A DNA stretch of 64,000 nt. Source: Parelaphostrongylus tenuis. Lineage: Eukaryota; Nematoda; Chromadorea; Rhabditida; Metastrongylidae. The position numbers were made by a program, and so were the translations under genes. Location: the NCBI GenBank assembly GCA_019055375.1, contig JAHQIW010004353.1, forward strand, positions 1 through 64,000. Direction: 5' to 3'. Shown in pieces: positions 1-10,559 of this stretch (positions within the stretch are counted from its first letter, which is position 1; every line of letters starts with the position of its first letter). The notes beneath the pieces are model-generated. The model was not told the DNA's origin. It searched no databases and worked only from the letters and a program-made list of their open reading frames with translations.

Positions 1-244
1 GTTGCTAGAAGATGTGTTGGCCAATGTATATAGTAAGAAATGTACATTCTACGAGGCAAATGATTGTGAAAAATTGTTATTTTTGGACACAACGGTGTCA
101 ATTTTATGCAGTCTGTGGTGAATTCGCTAATCTTAGGTATTGTTAGAAGACTTATGCCAAAGTGAATATTTCACTGTGGGTTTGTTGTACCATTACATTA
201 CAACTTAGTACATCTTTTTGTGAATTTCGAAGAGCTAACCTTGG

Positions 245-960
245 ATGGCCGTCGTGTCTAAAGAAGATGACGGGAATACCATGATTGATTACTTTTTTAT
301 ACGCGTCGATGACGATACTGGTAGGGAATCAGATGAGAGTATTGCGAAAAACGTGAGAACAACGGATAGTGACTCTGGAGGTGATAGCTTGGACTATACA
401 CAAGTGGGCACTTCGAATGCTAGGACTGCCGTGGGGGAGTGTTTGACGAGTGTGCAACCACCCACTATGCTACCATTTGATAGGCACTAAACGAATGTTT
501 AAGGAGGCGTCGCGTTGTGTTGCCAGAACCGGTCGAACTCCATCAGATGTTCCAGAATGTGCTTGGCAGCTAATAGTGCAGCAAGCGAATGTCTATGGAA
601 CGAAGGAGAACTATCAGTGGGAATACGACTAATGATGAGATGAAGCGTTTCGTATCTTTCCACGTGCAAATAGGTATTGCGAGATTTCCACATGTGAAAG
701 ATCATTAGAGTAGCCATTTATCCCCTGGAAATCCTTCTTTCAAAAATTGGAGCCCGCTGTTATGATAGTGGATAGATTTTTTCCGCATCAGAGCACCGTC
801 GACATTATTAAGTGGTCCTGAAAGTTGGCAGAGGAGGAGGTTGTTGCATGAGCTCGATACAAAACTACGTGAAAACATACGACGTGCAGTTACTGTAAGA
901 ACTTTGTCTGCTTAGAATGTTCTAGTTCTTCGCGCCAAAAATGTGGGCGTAAACGTTCTA
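245..960 (+). mobile_element. Decayed piggyBac-type transposase relic
   Basis: Three pieces in different frames together resemble a piggyBac-family transposase. The first (245-488) is an acidic N-terminal stretch beginning at an ATG (MAVVSKEDDG). The second (about 525-800) reads WQLIVQQANVYG, a stop, then DEMKRFVSFHVQIGIARFP and later VDRFFPHQS, which follows the order of the piggyBac core start (a TNRYA-like segment, then E-x-FxG-x-x-MGI-x-x-LP, then a DRF motif). The third (about 890-960) is a short cysteine-rich tail (CSYCKNFVCLEC), as at piggyBac C-termini. The catalytic aspartates of the core are missing: the DRF-like motif is followed almost at once by the tail. Frame changes and stops show it is dead. 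The family call is by motif order only; no TTAA-flanked termini were proven. Confidence 0.5.
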
Positions 961-1512
961 GACTCTCGAAATTAGGATTGCTTAGAATTAGTCGGAATTT
1001 CACATGGTATATTGTGTAGTCAACACTTAATTACTAATTAATTGTTTTAAGATGTACTAATTGTTGAATGTCAGAAGCACAAATTCTGCGGAAGAAGAAT
1101 AAACTCTTGGTTGGCATCTATATAGGGCAAACTTTTTTTGTGCAATGTTGACTGAATAGGATATTGATTTTTGGAATGATATTTTTAGTAAAAGATTTGC
1201 TAAATTAGTGGCCTTATATCTGCTATAGATTGAAAATATGTATGTTTTCATTAAAGTACTCTCCACAAAAATGAACTCGCACTCTAGTGTAAGCTTCCTT
1301 GTATGAATTTGTTTTTGGAAAGTCTGTCGCTGCAAAAGAAGTGTTTTTAGACTGCATTCTCCACAGATAAGCGATAAAAATGTACTATAAAGGCTAAAAG
1401 TAAGCTCTTTTTACATTGATGTGAATTTTTGTTGAAAAATTAGAATTCTGAGAGCAAGAAATCGTTTTTATCTAATAAAATAGCTTTAATTTTGAGTGAT
1501 GTGCAAAAGCTT
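961..1512. other. Non-coding stretch, nothing recognised
   Basis: AT-rich sequence with only short, composition-poor open frames and no splice-flanked coding stretch. Runs of TTAA-containing sequence near 1,025-1,045 lie just downstream of the piggyBac-like relic, but I could not pair them with a matching left end. Confidence 0.4.
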
Positions 1513-1588
1513 TGATGTCAGGCGGGACTCGAACCCATATTTAACTTTTTTCCGGAAAGCGTGCTTAACCAACTGCACTATCTTCACC
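1513..1588 (-). repeat. tRNA-like sequence (pseudogene or SINE head)
   Basis: On the minus strand there is an A-box-like element TAGTGCAGTTGG with a perfect D-stem (GTGC/GCAC), and 40 bases later a perfect B-box GGTTCGAGTCC. The spacing fits a tRNA. The acceptor stem does not pair and the T-stem is imperfect, so a working tRNA is unlikely. A related copy lies at 37,270-37,345, which points to a dispersed tRNA-derived family. Confidence 0.45.
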
Positions 1589-1599
1589 CGTTTTCCTAC

Positions 1600-3927
1600 C
1601 ACTCTTTCTACTTTACACTGCAAAATGCCTTTATTAAGGCTTTCGTTGTAGTAGTTTATCTTTTAGTAGTGATGAAATGCCTCTAATATATAAATCACCC
1701 ATATTAATGCCAATGTAATCGTTGGGAAGTTCAGCGACTACTTGTTAAAGAGAGCATGAGATTTGATCTTCTTTTTATTCTTAAAGCGCTCTACGGAGAC
1801 ATTTCGTAGAACCACTTCCAGCTTCAAGATTGTTGAAATTTGAGTTGCCGAGAGACTGTTAGAAGTACATCAAAAAGCCTTTCAAGGATTCCCAGCAGAA
1901 GAAAAGAAAAAGCAAACCGAGTAATATATATAATATTAATGTTGCTTTTATAATGAAATGAGAAAGATGACAATTCATAGGTATGAGCTATCGCATAGTT
2001 ACCAAAAGTCTTGGAAAGGTTTTCTTAGCTTAAAAGTTTATTAAAAAGTCGTGGGCCATCGCAGTATAGCACTGCTCAAGGAGGTTATCAATTGAACTCA
2101 ATATTCAATGAATAACTATAATTAATATGAATTCTGATTGATAGGCGGCTTAATGGGGAGGAGCAGAAAAAATTATATCAATGAATTGTTTTTACGTCAC
2201 TTTTGAATAGGCTTTTTCTAACCATATCTGAATCATATTATGTTATTTTACCGTTATCTTTAGAAAAGTTCTCGGAGTATTTTCTTGAACAGACCGCACC
2301 ACATATCCGTAGAGTAGATATGTGATTATTCGTAGAGTTGATATGTGATACAGACAGTTCAAGAACAAACAACAAAAATGATTGATATATTCTATAGAGA
2401 CAGGTGATTCTCAATTCAAACCATTCCAGCTTGCCGACCGGTCCTAGCGATGAACACCAGAGGAGCCTCCAGACGAGATGTTGGTTGAATTCCTAGCTTT
2501 TCAATAATGATTAACTGCCATTTGCGGAGAACAAATGTCAAGAATTTTCACACGTTTGCGTTTACACAAAGTTCGAAATGATTTCTCTCTTAAAATAACG
2601 TTTTTACATCTTCCACTACATGAGAAAAAATAATTCGAGTCCACTAATTACAATTATTCGTATTCGTCTCATAAGTCATCACTGTCAAAATCTTCTCTCA
2701 CACATAAAACACTTTTTATGCTAATTACATTTTCATATTGATTTGCTGCTCTAGGCAATCTATCTTGCCATATCGATATCGTAGTCAGCTGGGAGAGAGC
2801 GCAATGATAATTCAAAAGCCGACTTTCTTTATCGCGTCACACATCAAAAATAGTTGTTTCACAATTTTGCAACTATCACTAAATCTAGTTGCGCTTTATG
2901 TTTGCTAATAATGATGCCAACTACCGCAAAATGGATCGTCAGAGGTAGATGAAATATGGGAGAAACAGTGCCAACACCAGCCATATTATACCCAAGGTTC
3001 CCATCAGGTGAGATTCTTCACTCAAACGGTGCAACACCTAGAATCAGCTGTGAGTCAACAAACGACTGAACTCATCGGCTTTGAAGGAGCCGAAAACGTC
3101 AAACGTGAGCCGAATAAAGGTTTCAGCACGAGTTTTATGCAAGTGTGATTTCATTGAAACTTATTGCTTTTTCTCAAAGAGATCTAATGAAAGTCGGCTT
3201 GTTAGCCAATCGTCTATCTCGCCCGAAATAGACAATAATAGATGGGTAATTTGTTTGATGTCACGCAGAAATCTTGGTATTATGTCGCCTCAGTGCAATT
3301 TTCGTGCTGCAAAATATCTTCTTAAGCTTGCATATTCAACAAAAAGTCTTTGATATGGCCTTAGTCGTTCTCCATTTTCGTGCGGCCCTTTGATGGTTTT
3401 CCGAATTTTCACCCTTTTCTCACTACTACTCTTATATGAAATGCCTTCAACATGGAGCGATAATGTGCTATAGGTTGTAGGCTTACCATTCTACTCTGTA
3501 TACCAAATTATCCTGCATATATATCACAATACACATAGTCCATTTTCAACTTTTCTTAACCTCCGACATCACAGCGCCGACGCTCTTGATATTTTTGAAG
3601 CTTAACTATGGCATCGTCTCTTCTTCTAAGATCACCTTATTACGACAAAGACTCATTTCTCTACCGATCAACAGAGAACGAAGTATGAATTATAGAAAGC
3701 GCTAATATCGACTTTTCTACTATAGCAGAGTCGCTTTCGATTAACGTCGCCTTCTCCTCATCGTGTAAGAAAATCTGGACGCTTGAGTGCAATGTTTAAT
3801 AAGGTCCTATTCCGATAAGTCCTCGGACAGTTGAAATCAATTAGGGCACATTTACGAACAATGCTGCTAAGAGCAAGACTCTATCACGATTATTCTCTTC
3901 CAGAGCGACAGCCACGAAGCATTTCTT
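1600..3927. other. Non-coding stretch with repeat scraps
   Basis: No exon could be supported. A short direct/inverted motif (arms CACATATC and GATATGTG) occurs near 2,300-2,350. The longest open frames here have poor composition and no splice context. Confidence 0.35.
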
Positions 3928-4037
3928 AACCATGCGGAACGGCTTCTAACCGTCATAACCGATGCGCGGGAAGTGAGCAGCCATTTTTTACCAAATCAAT
4001 TGCGTCTTTTCATCGATTCTATAATGAGACAATTAAG

Positions 4038-4235
4038 GTTCGCGAAACACTTTCGAACTTCATGAAAGAAGTTCATGATCAACAGCATCAGAGGAAGATG
4101 TTGGAAAGTGAACAAAAAATTCTGAAAGAGCAATTAGCGGATTTCGAACCTGAGAAATTCGTCACCGAAGAACAGGCTTCTATTAATGTTGAGAGCGAGG
4201 TAGGATTTCGAAGATTACATGCAATCCAAGAACTG
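4038..4235 (+). CDS. Exon of an unrecognised coiled-coil protein
   Basis: Sixty-six codons of strongly coding-like, highly charged sequence (VRETLSNFMKEVHDQ..., then KILKEQLADFEPEKF). It is flanked by a possible acceptor (ATTAAG) and a donor (CTG|GTGCGT). The open frame continues upstream to about 3,928, so the true exon may start earlier. The glutamate/lysine/leucine pattern predicts a coiled coil. The exons at 5,700, 6,144 and 6,323 have the same character and probably belong to one gene, but this exon ends in phase 0 while the 5,700 exon needs one leftover base, so at least one exon between them is unseen. I do not recognise the family. No start codon was located. Confidence 0.5.
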
Positions 4236-4560
4236 GTGCGTAGGTTTATTTGCCAGCTGGTATTTTGACTTCCTTGCGAACCCAATGAATACTAGAGTGG
4301 TTGAATCTCTAAGTAATTTCGGAACTCATGTTTCATTGTTTTCGAGATGCGACCTATACGCATTCGCTGGCCGTCAATCCGGTGATACAAGCACCAGACA
4401 TTTCTGGTATATTCTACCTACACTGAAAGCTTAAGAAATGGTTTACGATGGGGCGACTCGTACTACATAACATACCCAAGTATTCGGTTGAAGAAGAAGA
4501 TTCTTTAGACCCGTTAAGAATTTAAAATTTGTACATAAATTCAATTAAAAACCGCGATAA

Positions 4561-5109
4561 TTATCCTTCAAAATATAGACCATCAGTATCCACGGCGATC
4601 TTCTGCAAACGATCTGCAGCTTCCGGATCTGCTCGAAACATTTTTCCATTTTACCATTCTTTGGGTTTTTAATTAAAAAACTCCTTAAATGAAACTTTAA
4701 CTTGACCAAATGTCTTGAATCGCCATCCACGTAGAAAATGTTGCATTGCGGAGGAAATCGGGCCCTAATCGGACGGCGTAGCATCTGGACTGTAATCTGG
4801 GTGAGGTAAGACATCGAATCACTTTGATTTATCAAACTTTTCCTTGGTCTTCTTTTTAGTATGAGGTTTAGCATTGTTTCGCTGGAACAGCGCGTGTATT
4901 CGTTGTAGAGGCCGGCCGGAACAAAATTGGTCCTCGTGAATGAGATCATCCTCTTCAAATCGTTTGTAATACTTTGCAATTACTACATGGCTCACAGTTT
5001 CTTCACCTTCGGTACCACAGATCTCCTTTGCAGCATCTGCTATCGAAAGTTCTTGCCTCCAACAATAGCGTATCAAAATTCGAATCTTAGCTTTATCCAT
5101 CGTCATCAT
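4561..5109 (-). mobile_element. Internally deleted mariner-like element
   Basis: Read on the minus strand, the frame opens with MDKAKIRILIRYCW and continues through a helix-turn-helix region to a SGRP motif, the normal N-terminal DNA-binding part of a mariner transposase. It then jumps directly to LFQRNNAKPHTKKKTKEK, the region around the second catalytic aspartate (family form DNARPH; here the aspartate is asparagine). After frame shifts it ends with DTDGLYFEG and a stop at 4,561, a typical mariner C-terminus. About 540 bases remain of the roughly 1,040 expected for a full transposase, so about half, including the first catalytic aspartate, is deleted. Terminal repeats were not found with certainty. 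Confidence 0.75.
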
Positions 5110-5699
5110 TTGATATCCGTGGTGTAAATCAAAATTTCATACGCTATAACTAGCGCTGTCGTGTAAATTTCTTATGGAAGTACTTCTTAGGTATATCCAT
5201 ATATTTGCACTAACCGATAATGCGTAAAGCAAACATAGAATCTTATTTCTTTTGTGGGTGTTGAACATCTTTTTTCTTGATCTGGTATCTCACATCCTAC
5301 ATTCAAAAGATGTCTAAACAGGGAATTTTGTATGTAATCCAAACACCAGAAAAAAGTCCATTTGACTATAGAATTGGTTAAAACTGATAAATGTCCAAGA
5401 AGTAAGGTGCTGCAATAAGATAGCATATGCATTGCGCACTGCTGCACCTCTAGTTCTTCTCTCAAATATTATAAACCTGGTGATGTCAGATGGATATCAA
5501 AAAATATACAGTCACATGACTTTTCATTGAAAGTAGCATCGTGATTGAGCAAAATATGTCATGTAGTGAAATGTCGAAGTCCAGTGTTTCCATATAAAAT
5601 GCGCATTACTATACACGCTTATAGCCTAAGATGAAATATAGTGTCACGAGTGAGTTCAAATGCTGCTCGAGCATAAGATGGCCAAATGGTCCTGTTTAG
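5110..5699. other. Non-coding stretch, probable intron
   Basis: No coding stretch or repeat recognised. It lies between exons assigned to the coiled-coil gene on the plus strand. Confidence 0.3.
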
Positions 5700-5808
5700 G
5701 GATATCTAACATTCTATCACAAGCACAAGTCAGATTATGTGAATTAGAGAAGGCTCTTCGTAGAACAGCTCTGATACCAGACCCCAGAGAGGCTGGTTGG
5801 CTCAATAA
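5700..5808 (+). CDS. Exon of the coiled-coil gene
   Basis: Acceptor TGTTTAG and donor AATAA|GTAAGG bound an exon of 2+105+2 bases reading ISNILSQAQVRLCELEKALR and ending PREAGWLN. The last two bases (AA) join the first base (C) of the next exon to give an intact codon, so the phase fits the exon at 6,144. The heptad-like spacing of leucine and valine suggests a coiled coil. Function unknown. Confidence 0.55.
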
Positions 5809-6143
5809 GTAAGGAGAAATTTGAGCCAGCACTTTATGTTGACTTTAGTTCATCTTTACCACTACAACATACACATCAAAAATATTGATAGATTTTAGAA
5901 CAATCGCTTTTTTTGTTCGACCAATAGTTTTCATGACGATTTCGGGTTAGATGATTAGACAATCGTGGTATAAATAAATCGTGATATTTCGTTGTCTTCC
6001 CGTTCATGTAGATAGAGCGAAGTTTTAAGGCTAATAAACGCTATCACAAAAATGTAGTCCAGAGTCATCTTCAATACTGGAGATACTTCACAAAAGGTTC
6101 AATTTTGAAATAGGCATTTTTAGTGTGGTACTCACGTTGTCAG

Positions 6144-6246
6144 CACTTTGAAAGAAATTTGGGAAAGCTGCGAGGGTAAATTGCTTTCTGATGAGATAAG
6201 AGTTCAGAATGAGATATTGGATATTGCAGTGCTCGAACTCGAACAG
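6144..6246 (+). CDS. Exon of the coiled-coil gene
   Basis: The exon starts after TTGTCAG and ends at CAG|GTAATA. It is one base plus 34 codons, reading TLKEIWESCEGKLLSDEI and then QNEILDIAVLELEQ. It is in phase with the exons on both sides, which is good support for a real gene. Amphipathic helical sequence. No family recognised. Confidence 0.6.
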
Positions 6247-6322
6247 GTAATACCTAATCGTGGCTATAAAATAGATGAGAATTTAGCTCTCAAACAGACT
6301 TCTTTATCATGATTTCATTAAG

Positions 6323-6430
6323 ATGAAGATCGTACTTGAAAAACGTGAGATGCTTTTGGAAAGTGGGCAAAAGGCGATATTCCATCTGCAGGAAGAAAAC
6401 GAGAAACTAAAACGGAGGCTGTCATTAAAG
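6323..6430 (+). CDS. Exon of the coiled-coil gene
   Basis: Exactly 36 codons (phase 0 to phase 0) between an acceptor TTCATTAAG and a donor AAAG|GTTGGT. It reads MKIVLEKREMLLESGQKAIF and then LQEENEKLKRRL, a clear coiled-coil composition. The phase-0 end is compatible with the coding-like exon at 9,107, which may be the next exon of the same gene. Confidence 0.6.
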
Positions 6431-6559
6431 GTTGGTGTTTAGTCGCTTTGAGAATCTCCTCAACGGAACTTAATGGCCCTGAAATGTAGACGGATATTTT
6501 TCAGTTAGTGTTTTCACAGAAATCGTGATCTTTTGAAGAATTTGTTTCATTCTATTATA

Positions 6560-6975
6560 AGTCTGTTTAATAATGTTGAGAGTCTTTGCGAGATTACTAC
6601 GTCACAGGGATACGTAGTTCATCAGTGACACACGCCCCACGCTCAACCCTACTTTGTGGCAGGGATGGAAAGATGTTTTGGTGATAGCACGTCTTACTGT
6701 GCTATCACCATTATTTTTTCAGTCGATTTTGTACGTTTGGCAGCGATTATCTAGGCATCCATCGGATCGACTGTTGTTGAAACTCGCTTCTAACATACAA
6801 TATAGTTTTTGAAGATGTTAGGAGCCTTTTCGAGGTTGGTACGTCACTGATAACGTTCCTCACTCTTCCTTGCTATAAAGCACTGTTCAGTGTGGTTAGT
6901 GCGGCACTGATGAAGTGACGCCCAAACGTATGCGCGCCACTGATTCAGCAACCTCAAGAAGACTCTAAACATTTA
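6560..6975. repeat. Family B inverted-repeat element (copy 1)
   Basis: A long imperfect inverted repeat: the left arm contains a TACGTCAC...TACGTA...TCATCAGTGA order and the right arm its complement. In its middle is a perfect 11-bp hairpin, GGTGATAGCAC at 6,680-6,690 and its complement at 6,699-6,709. An extra left-arm-like piece lies at about 6,810-6,860, so two copies may be nested. Related copies lie at 31.8 and 51.5 kb. It looks like a non-autonomous DNA transposon (MITE). Confidence 0.6.
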
Positions 6976-9106
6976 CACAGAGTATATAAATGTTTATGGC
7001 GAGGTTTAAGAATAGTCGATTGGTATATGCCTTCTAATAACGTATTATATTAATTAGGAGATTTGCGATTACAATCATTCGATTTCAATCCTTTCATTCG
7101 AGAATAGTTACTTTGCGACCACGTTGTATACCGTTCTAAAGCTAAACATTCTAGATGTCTGGCTCTTATTTCAATATCGTGGATATAAATCTGGAAGGTT
7201 CATTAAGTTTTTTTTTAGTTATCTGGAGAAAAATAATGAAACGACCAAATACGCTGCACAAAAACCTTTCGTTGCCTTTCGAGTAAATATTCACAAGTTT
7301 AAAACTCTGGCTACTGCGATACGTATCGGTATTTGAGAAAGCCGTTCTATAACGCTGTGGCAGAAAGGAAAGATTTATGTTTCACACAGGCATATCTCAT
7401 TTCACGTAACTCTTATCACGAGCTATAAGCAACTATTCGATCGCGTAAGTTTCCGCGATATTAACGCTTTGCTCAATTTCTCGAAAGATCTTTTCACTGC
7501 AGAATAGCAGAGAAGATAAAATCACGTTTCACGTATTCGATGCGCTTGTTCGTCGGCCAATGTACGGCCTGGGTTTCATGTGGTCGTAGATTCGATTCGC
7601 CACTCCACGAGAAGCGATCGGTCAATCGAAATGCGTTGGAACGTCACATGTGGAGTGCAATGCTTTTCGTGCTGCCGGCGAAGCAACTGTTTAGGTACGC
7701 GGCCGACGTGAAACATAATTTTATCCTGAGTACTACAGATTAATGAAAGAATATTGGCATAAAGGGAGCACATAGCGCAGTAGCCAGAGATTTACGCTTT
7801 CGAATAAATACTAACACTCTTATAAAAAGTTCTTGTCCAATGAAGGAGTTCGTCTTCTCATTACTTCCGGATAACTCGAAAAGAGCCCTTTACTGGAAAC
7901 AATTCTGAACTGGACATGAAGTGGGAGAAGTGTTTGTGGTGTTAGTTGTTGAGATTGCTAAACAAGTGTAACTTATGAGTTTTGTACTAAGATTTCTGGA
8001 CTTTAGTGGTCGAGGTGAGCGTCATGATCTTGACGATTGAAGGTGACTTGCAGTAGTCAATGATGGAAACAGGAGATATAACACATTGACAGCGATATGA
8101 GCTGTTATTAGCTTAGACTGCACGAAGAGTGCGGCGGCGCGGGGGCGGCGGGAGCCTTTTTTATCACACCATGCGGCGGAAATATGGGAATTTGCTTTGT
8201 AGTTTGAGCTACTGTTGAAGGAATATTATCGTAACTAAATAAGTGATTATAGCAGAAGAGACTTGCGTAAAAGGTTTTATAGTTAAGAGAATGCCCATAC
8301 ATCAAAAAATTATTTATGTTTTGACAGGAAATGCACATTGTTGTGAAAGGGAACATAATTCCAGCTTCGATATAACTTCGTTTCTTTCTTTTTCATCCAT
8401 GTTTCTGTAGTCGTTCGATAGCTGGGAAAATGTTCCATCTCACACTAAGTTTGCCTCATGAGAGGACGCGTGTTTTACTTTCTGCTAATGAGGAAAGCAT
8501 GCGTTTTGCAAGCACAGTTTGTAATAGTAGGTAATTGCATTTTTCTCTCATCATTCGAGGTTTTAGAAGAAAGCATTTTCGTTTTTTCTGCTGCAAATAG
8601 CTTTATCAGGGTCTCTTCTAACATATTTAACCACCCATTAGCATTGAATACTTTTTGGGGCCTAGAAATCCACACTTTATTATAAAAGTACCGCAGCGGT
8701 CATTGTAGCCAAAGCGCTCGTCGCGCGACGGCGCCGCGTGCTTCGCAGAATTTCACCGTCGTTTTCAACGTGTCAATATAGAACTATTTACTCAAAAAGG
8801 GTAAAATCTCATAAGACTGTAATGTCAGTGATCGCTGTTAATCAAACGAAACAAACTAATTCTGGTGCAGACCAACACATCTCATGGTCTAGTGTTGCAG
8901 TTTCAAGTAATTGCTTATATTTTCGTTGAGAAAGTCATTAGGAAATTGAGCTACTGTTAGATAATCCAAATAAAAGATTCATGGATCTATCAAAGTAAAA
9001 CCCTTCTAGAACCATGTAGCTTTGTTGTGATATGTAATATTAGCGGCAAAACATATCCTAAGTGTGGCTCAATTGGTAGTTTTATGGTTACCTCTTCACG
9101 ATTCAG
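6976..9106. other. Non-coding stretch with a GC-rich patch
   Basis: No exon supported. A short GC-rich, G-run-containing patch at about 8,130-8,155 and another at 8,715-8,750 stand out from the AT-rich background. A tRNA-like B-box occurs near 7,590, but without a convincing A-box. Confidence 0.35.
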
Positions 9107-9287
9107 GTTCGACACGCCGTCAAGAAAGAAGATCTTGAGTTAGGCGATGATGAGGAGCAGGAAAAAAGCTCTTCTTCCTTGGTGTCGTACTTAGTGATTG
9201 ACAACGATAGAAGAACAGTCATCCCGATTGCTCTGCATCTTCTTGTTGAAGGGCAAAAATATGAGCCGATATCGCTCAACCGTAAAG
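9107..9287 (+). CDS. Coding-like exon, unknown product
   Basis: Between an acceptor GATTCAG and a donor AAAG|GTCTGT, 60 codons read VRHAVKKEDLELGDDEEQEK, then a serine run, then SYLVIDNDRRTVIPIALHLL. The composition is clearly protein-like and the phase-0 start is compatible with the coiled-coil exon ending at 6,430, so it may be a later exon of that gene. I do not recognise the domain. Confidence 0.45.
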
Positions 9288-10051
9288 GTCTGTCCATATC
9301 CAATTTTTTCTGCTTAGTATAATCGATCTTTTATTGTGAACTTGCTTATCGGCATACACACGCTTATATTCGATTATAAATTGGTAAGAAAAAATCAGTC
9401 CGGAGAGGTGGAAAAAACACTGTTGACATTCGTATAGTTTATCGATGTAAAATCGTTCATTCCTTGCAAGTTATTACATAATGTAAGTGAGTAGCCACTT
9501 GAGTGAGTAACATACGTTTGACCACAAAGGCTCTAAAGTGTTACACAAGTCGTTTGTTTTTTGAAAAGTTAGCTCATGCCAAAAGCTTGGATTATTGGAA
9601 TACTCTTCATTTATATGTATCAATCTTCAAGTCGGTTTCTACAACTTCACGGCAACAGCGTTTCTGAACAATACGGTTCCTTGCATAACATCACTCTTCG
9701 AAACGATAGCTTTTTCAGTGGTTTTCCGATTTGATTTAGCTGTTTAAGGAGCTGATGCTAGTTCGGCATAAGTTTTGGCAAAAAGAATAACAGCATGCAG
9801 TCTCCAGCAAAGTGTTTTTCATTTGCTAATTATATAAGGAGAAGAATATAGCAAGAACATGTTTGTTGTGCAAAACTTCTATTGTTTTTCCAGAATAATG
9901 ACACAACAGTTTATCCTCGGCTCAAGGGCGAGCGCAAATGGCGAAAATTAGGCTTGTAAGGAGTACTAACACCATTAGGGAGCTGAGGAGACATTATTTA
10001 CCGTTCATAAATACACGATTGGTTTCCTCGTAAACCGTGCCATTAAGATTT

Positions 10052-10519
10052 TCACATGTCTATTGTCACTTTCATTTCTTTCCTGAAAACTAGTTTCCGT
10101 ATAAGTGGCGTGCTACTGATAGAAGTCCTCCAATTAATTCTGTTCTCGTTTCGTAATCCCATTTCAAACTCCCCTACCTTGTATCCATTTCCATTGCCTA
10201 TTGCTAATCTGCCATTGGCAATCCGAATAACGTATTTGTCGAATGAGTTTTTGCTGTCAATAATCCCGTTCACCTTACTGTGAACTATTAAATTTACTCC
10301 CATCAACTGCGCCAATTGACAAGTGGCAGATGAGTATACTGGCCTGCTATAGTGCGGGTGTCGAAGATGAATAATATCTAGGCGCACCAATAGGTTTTTG
10401 TACGAAGTAATTCGATTGGAGGCAAATGAGTGCACGACAAAGCCGACCTTAATGTAATCGGCAGTCTCGACATACCGAAAAGGTGCCTGAGGGAACCGTT
10501 CCGATGCTATAAGTACCAA
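10052..10519 (-). CDS. Orphan open frame of about 155 codons, unknown
   Basis: The longest uninterrupted frame of the window on the minus strand, ending at a TGA at 10,052. It has protein-like composition, e.g. DYIKVGFVVHSFASNRITSY and later RIANGRLAIGNGNGYKVGEF. There is no ATG at its 5' end: the frame runs upstream through TTG and CTG codons to a stop near 10,550, so it is more likely an internal or terminal exon than a whole gene. A possible acceptor (CATTAAG) lies at about 10,528. No family recognised. A transposon-derived fragment cannot be excluded. Confidence 0.35.
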   Translation of the reverse strand: MVLIASERFPQAPFRYVETADYIKVGFVVHSFASNRITSYKNLLVRLDIIHLRHPHYSRPVYSSATCQLAQLMGVNLIVHSKVNGIIDSKNSFDKYVIRIANGRLAIGNGNGYKVGEFEMGLRNENRINWRTSISSTPLIRKLVFRKEMKVTIDM

Positions 10520-10559
10520 AAGCAGCCTTAATGTCGCTCCGTGTGTGTGCTCGTTTTAA

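Noticed and set aside
7540..7625. Possible tRNA from a GATTCGATTCG word
   Set aside because: No matching A-box, D-stem or acceptor stem.
9060..9130. tRNA-like boxes (TGGCTCAATTGGTAG and GGTTCGACACGCC)
   Set aside because: The B-box-like word lies across the start of a coding-like exon (9,107) and the stems do not pair, so a tRNA gene is unlikely.
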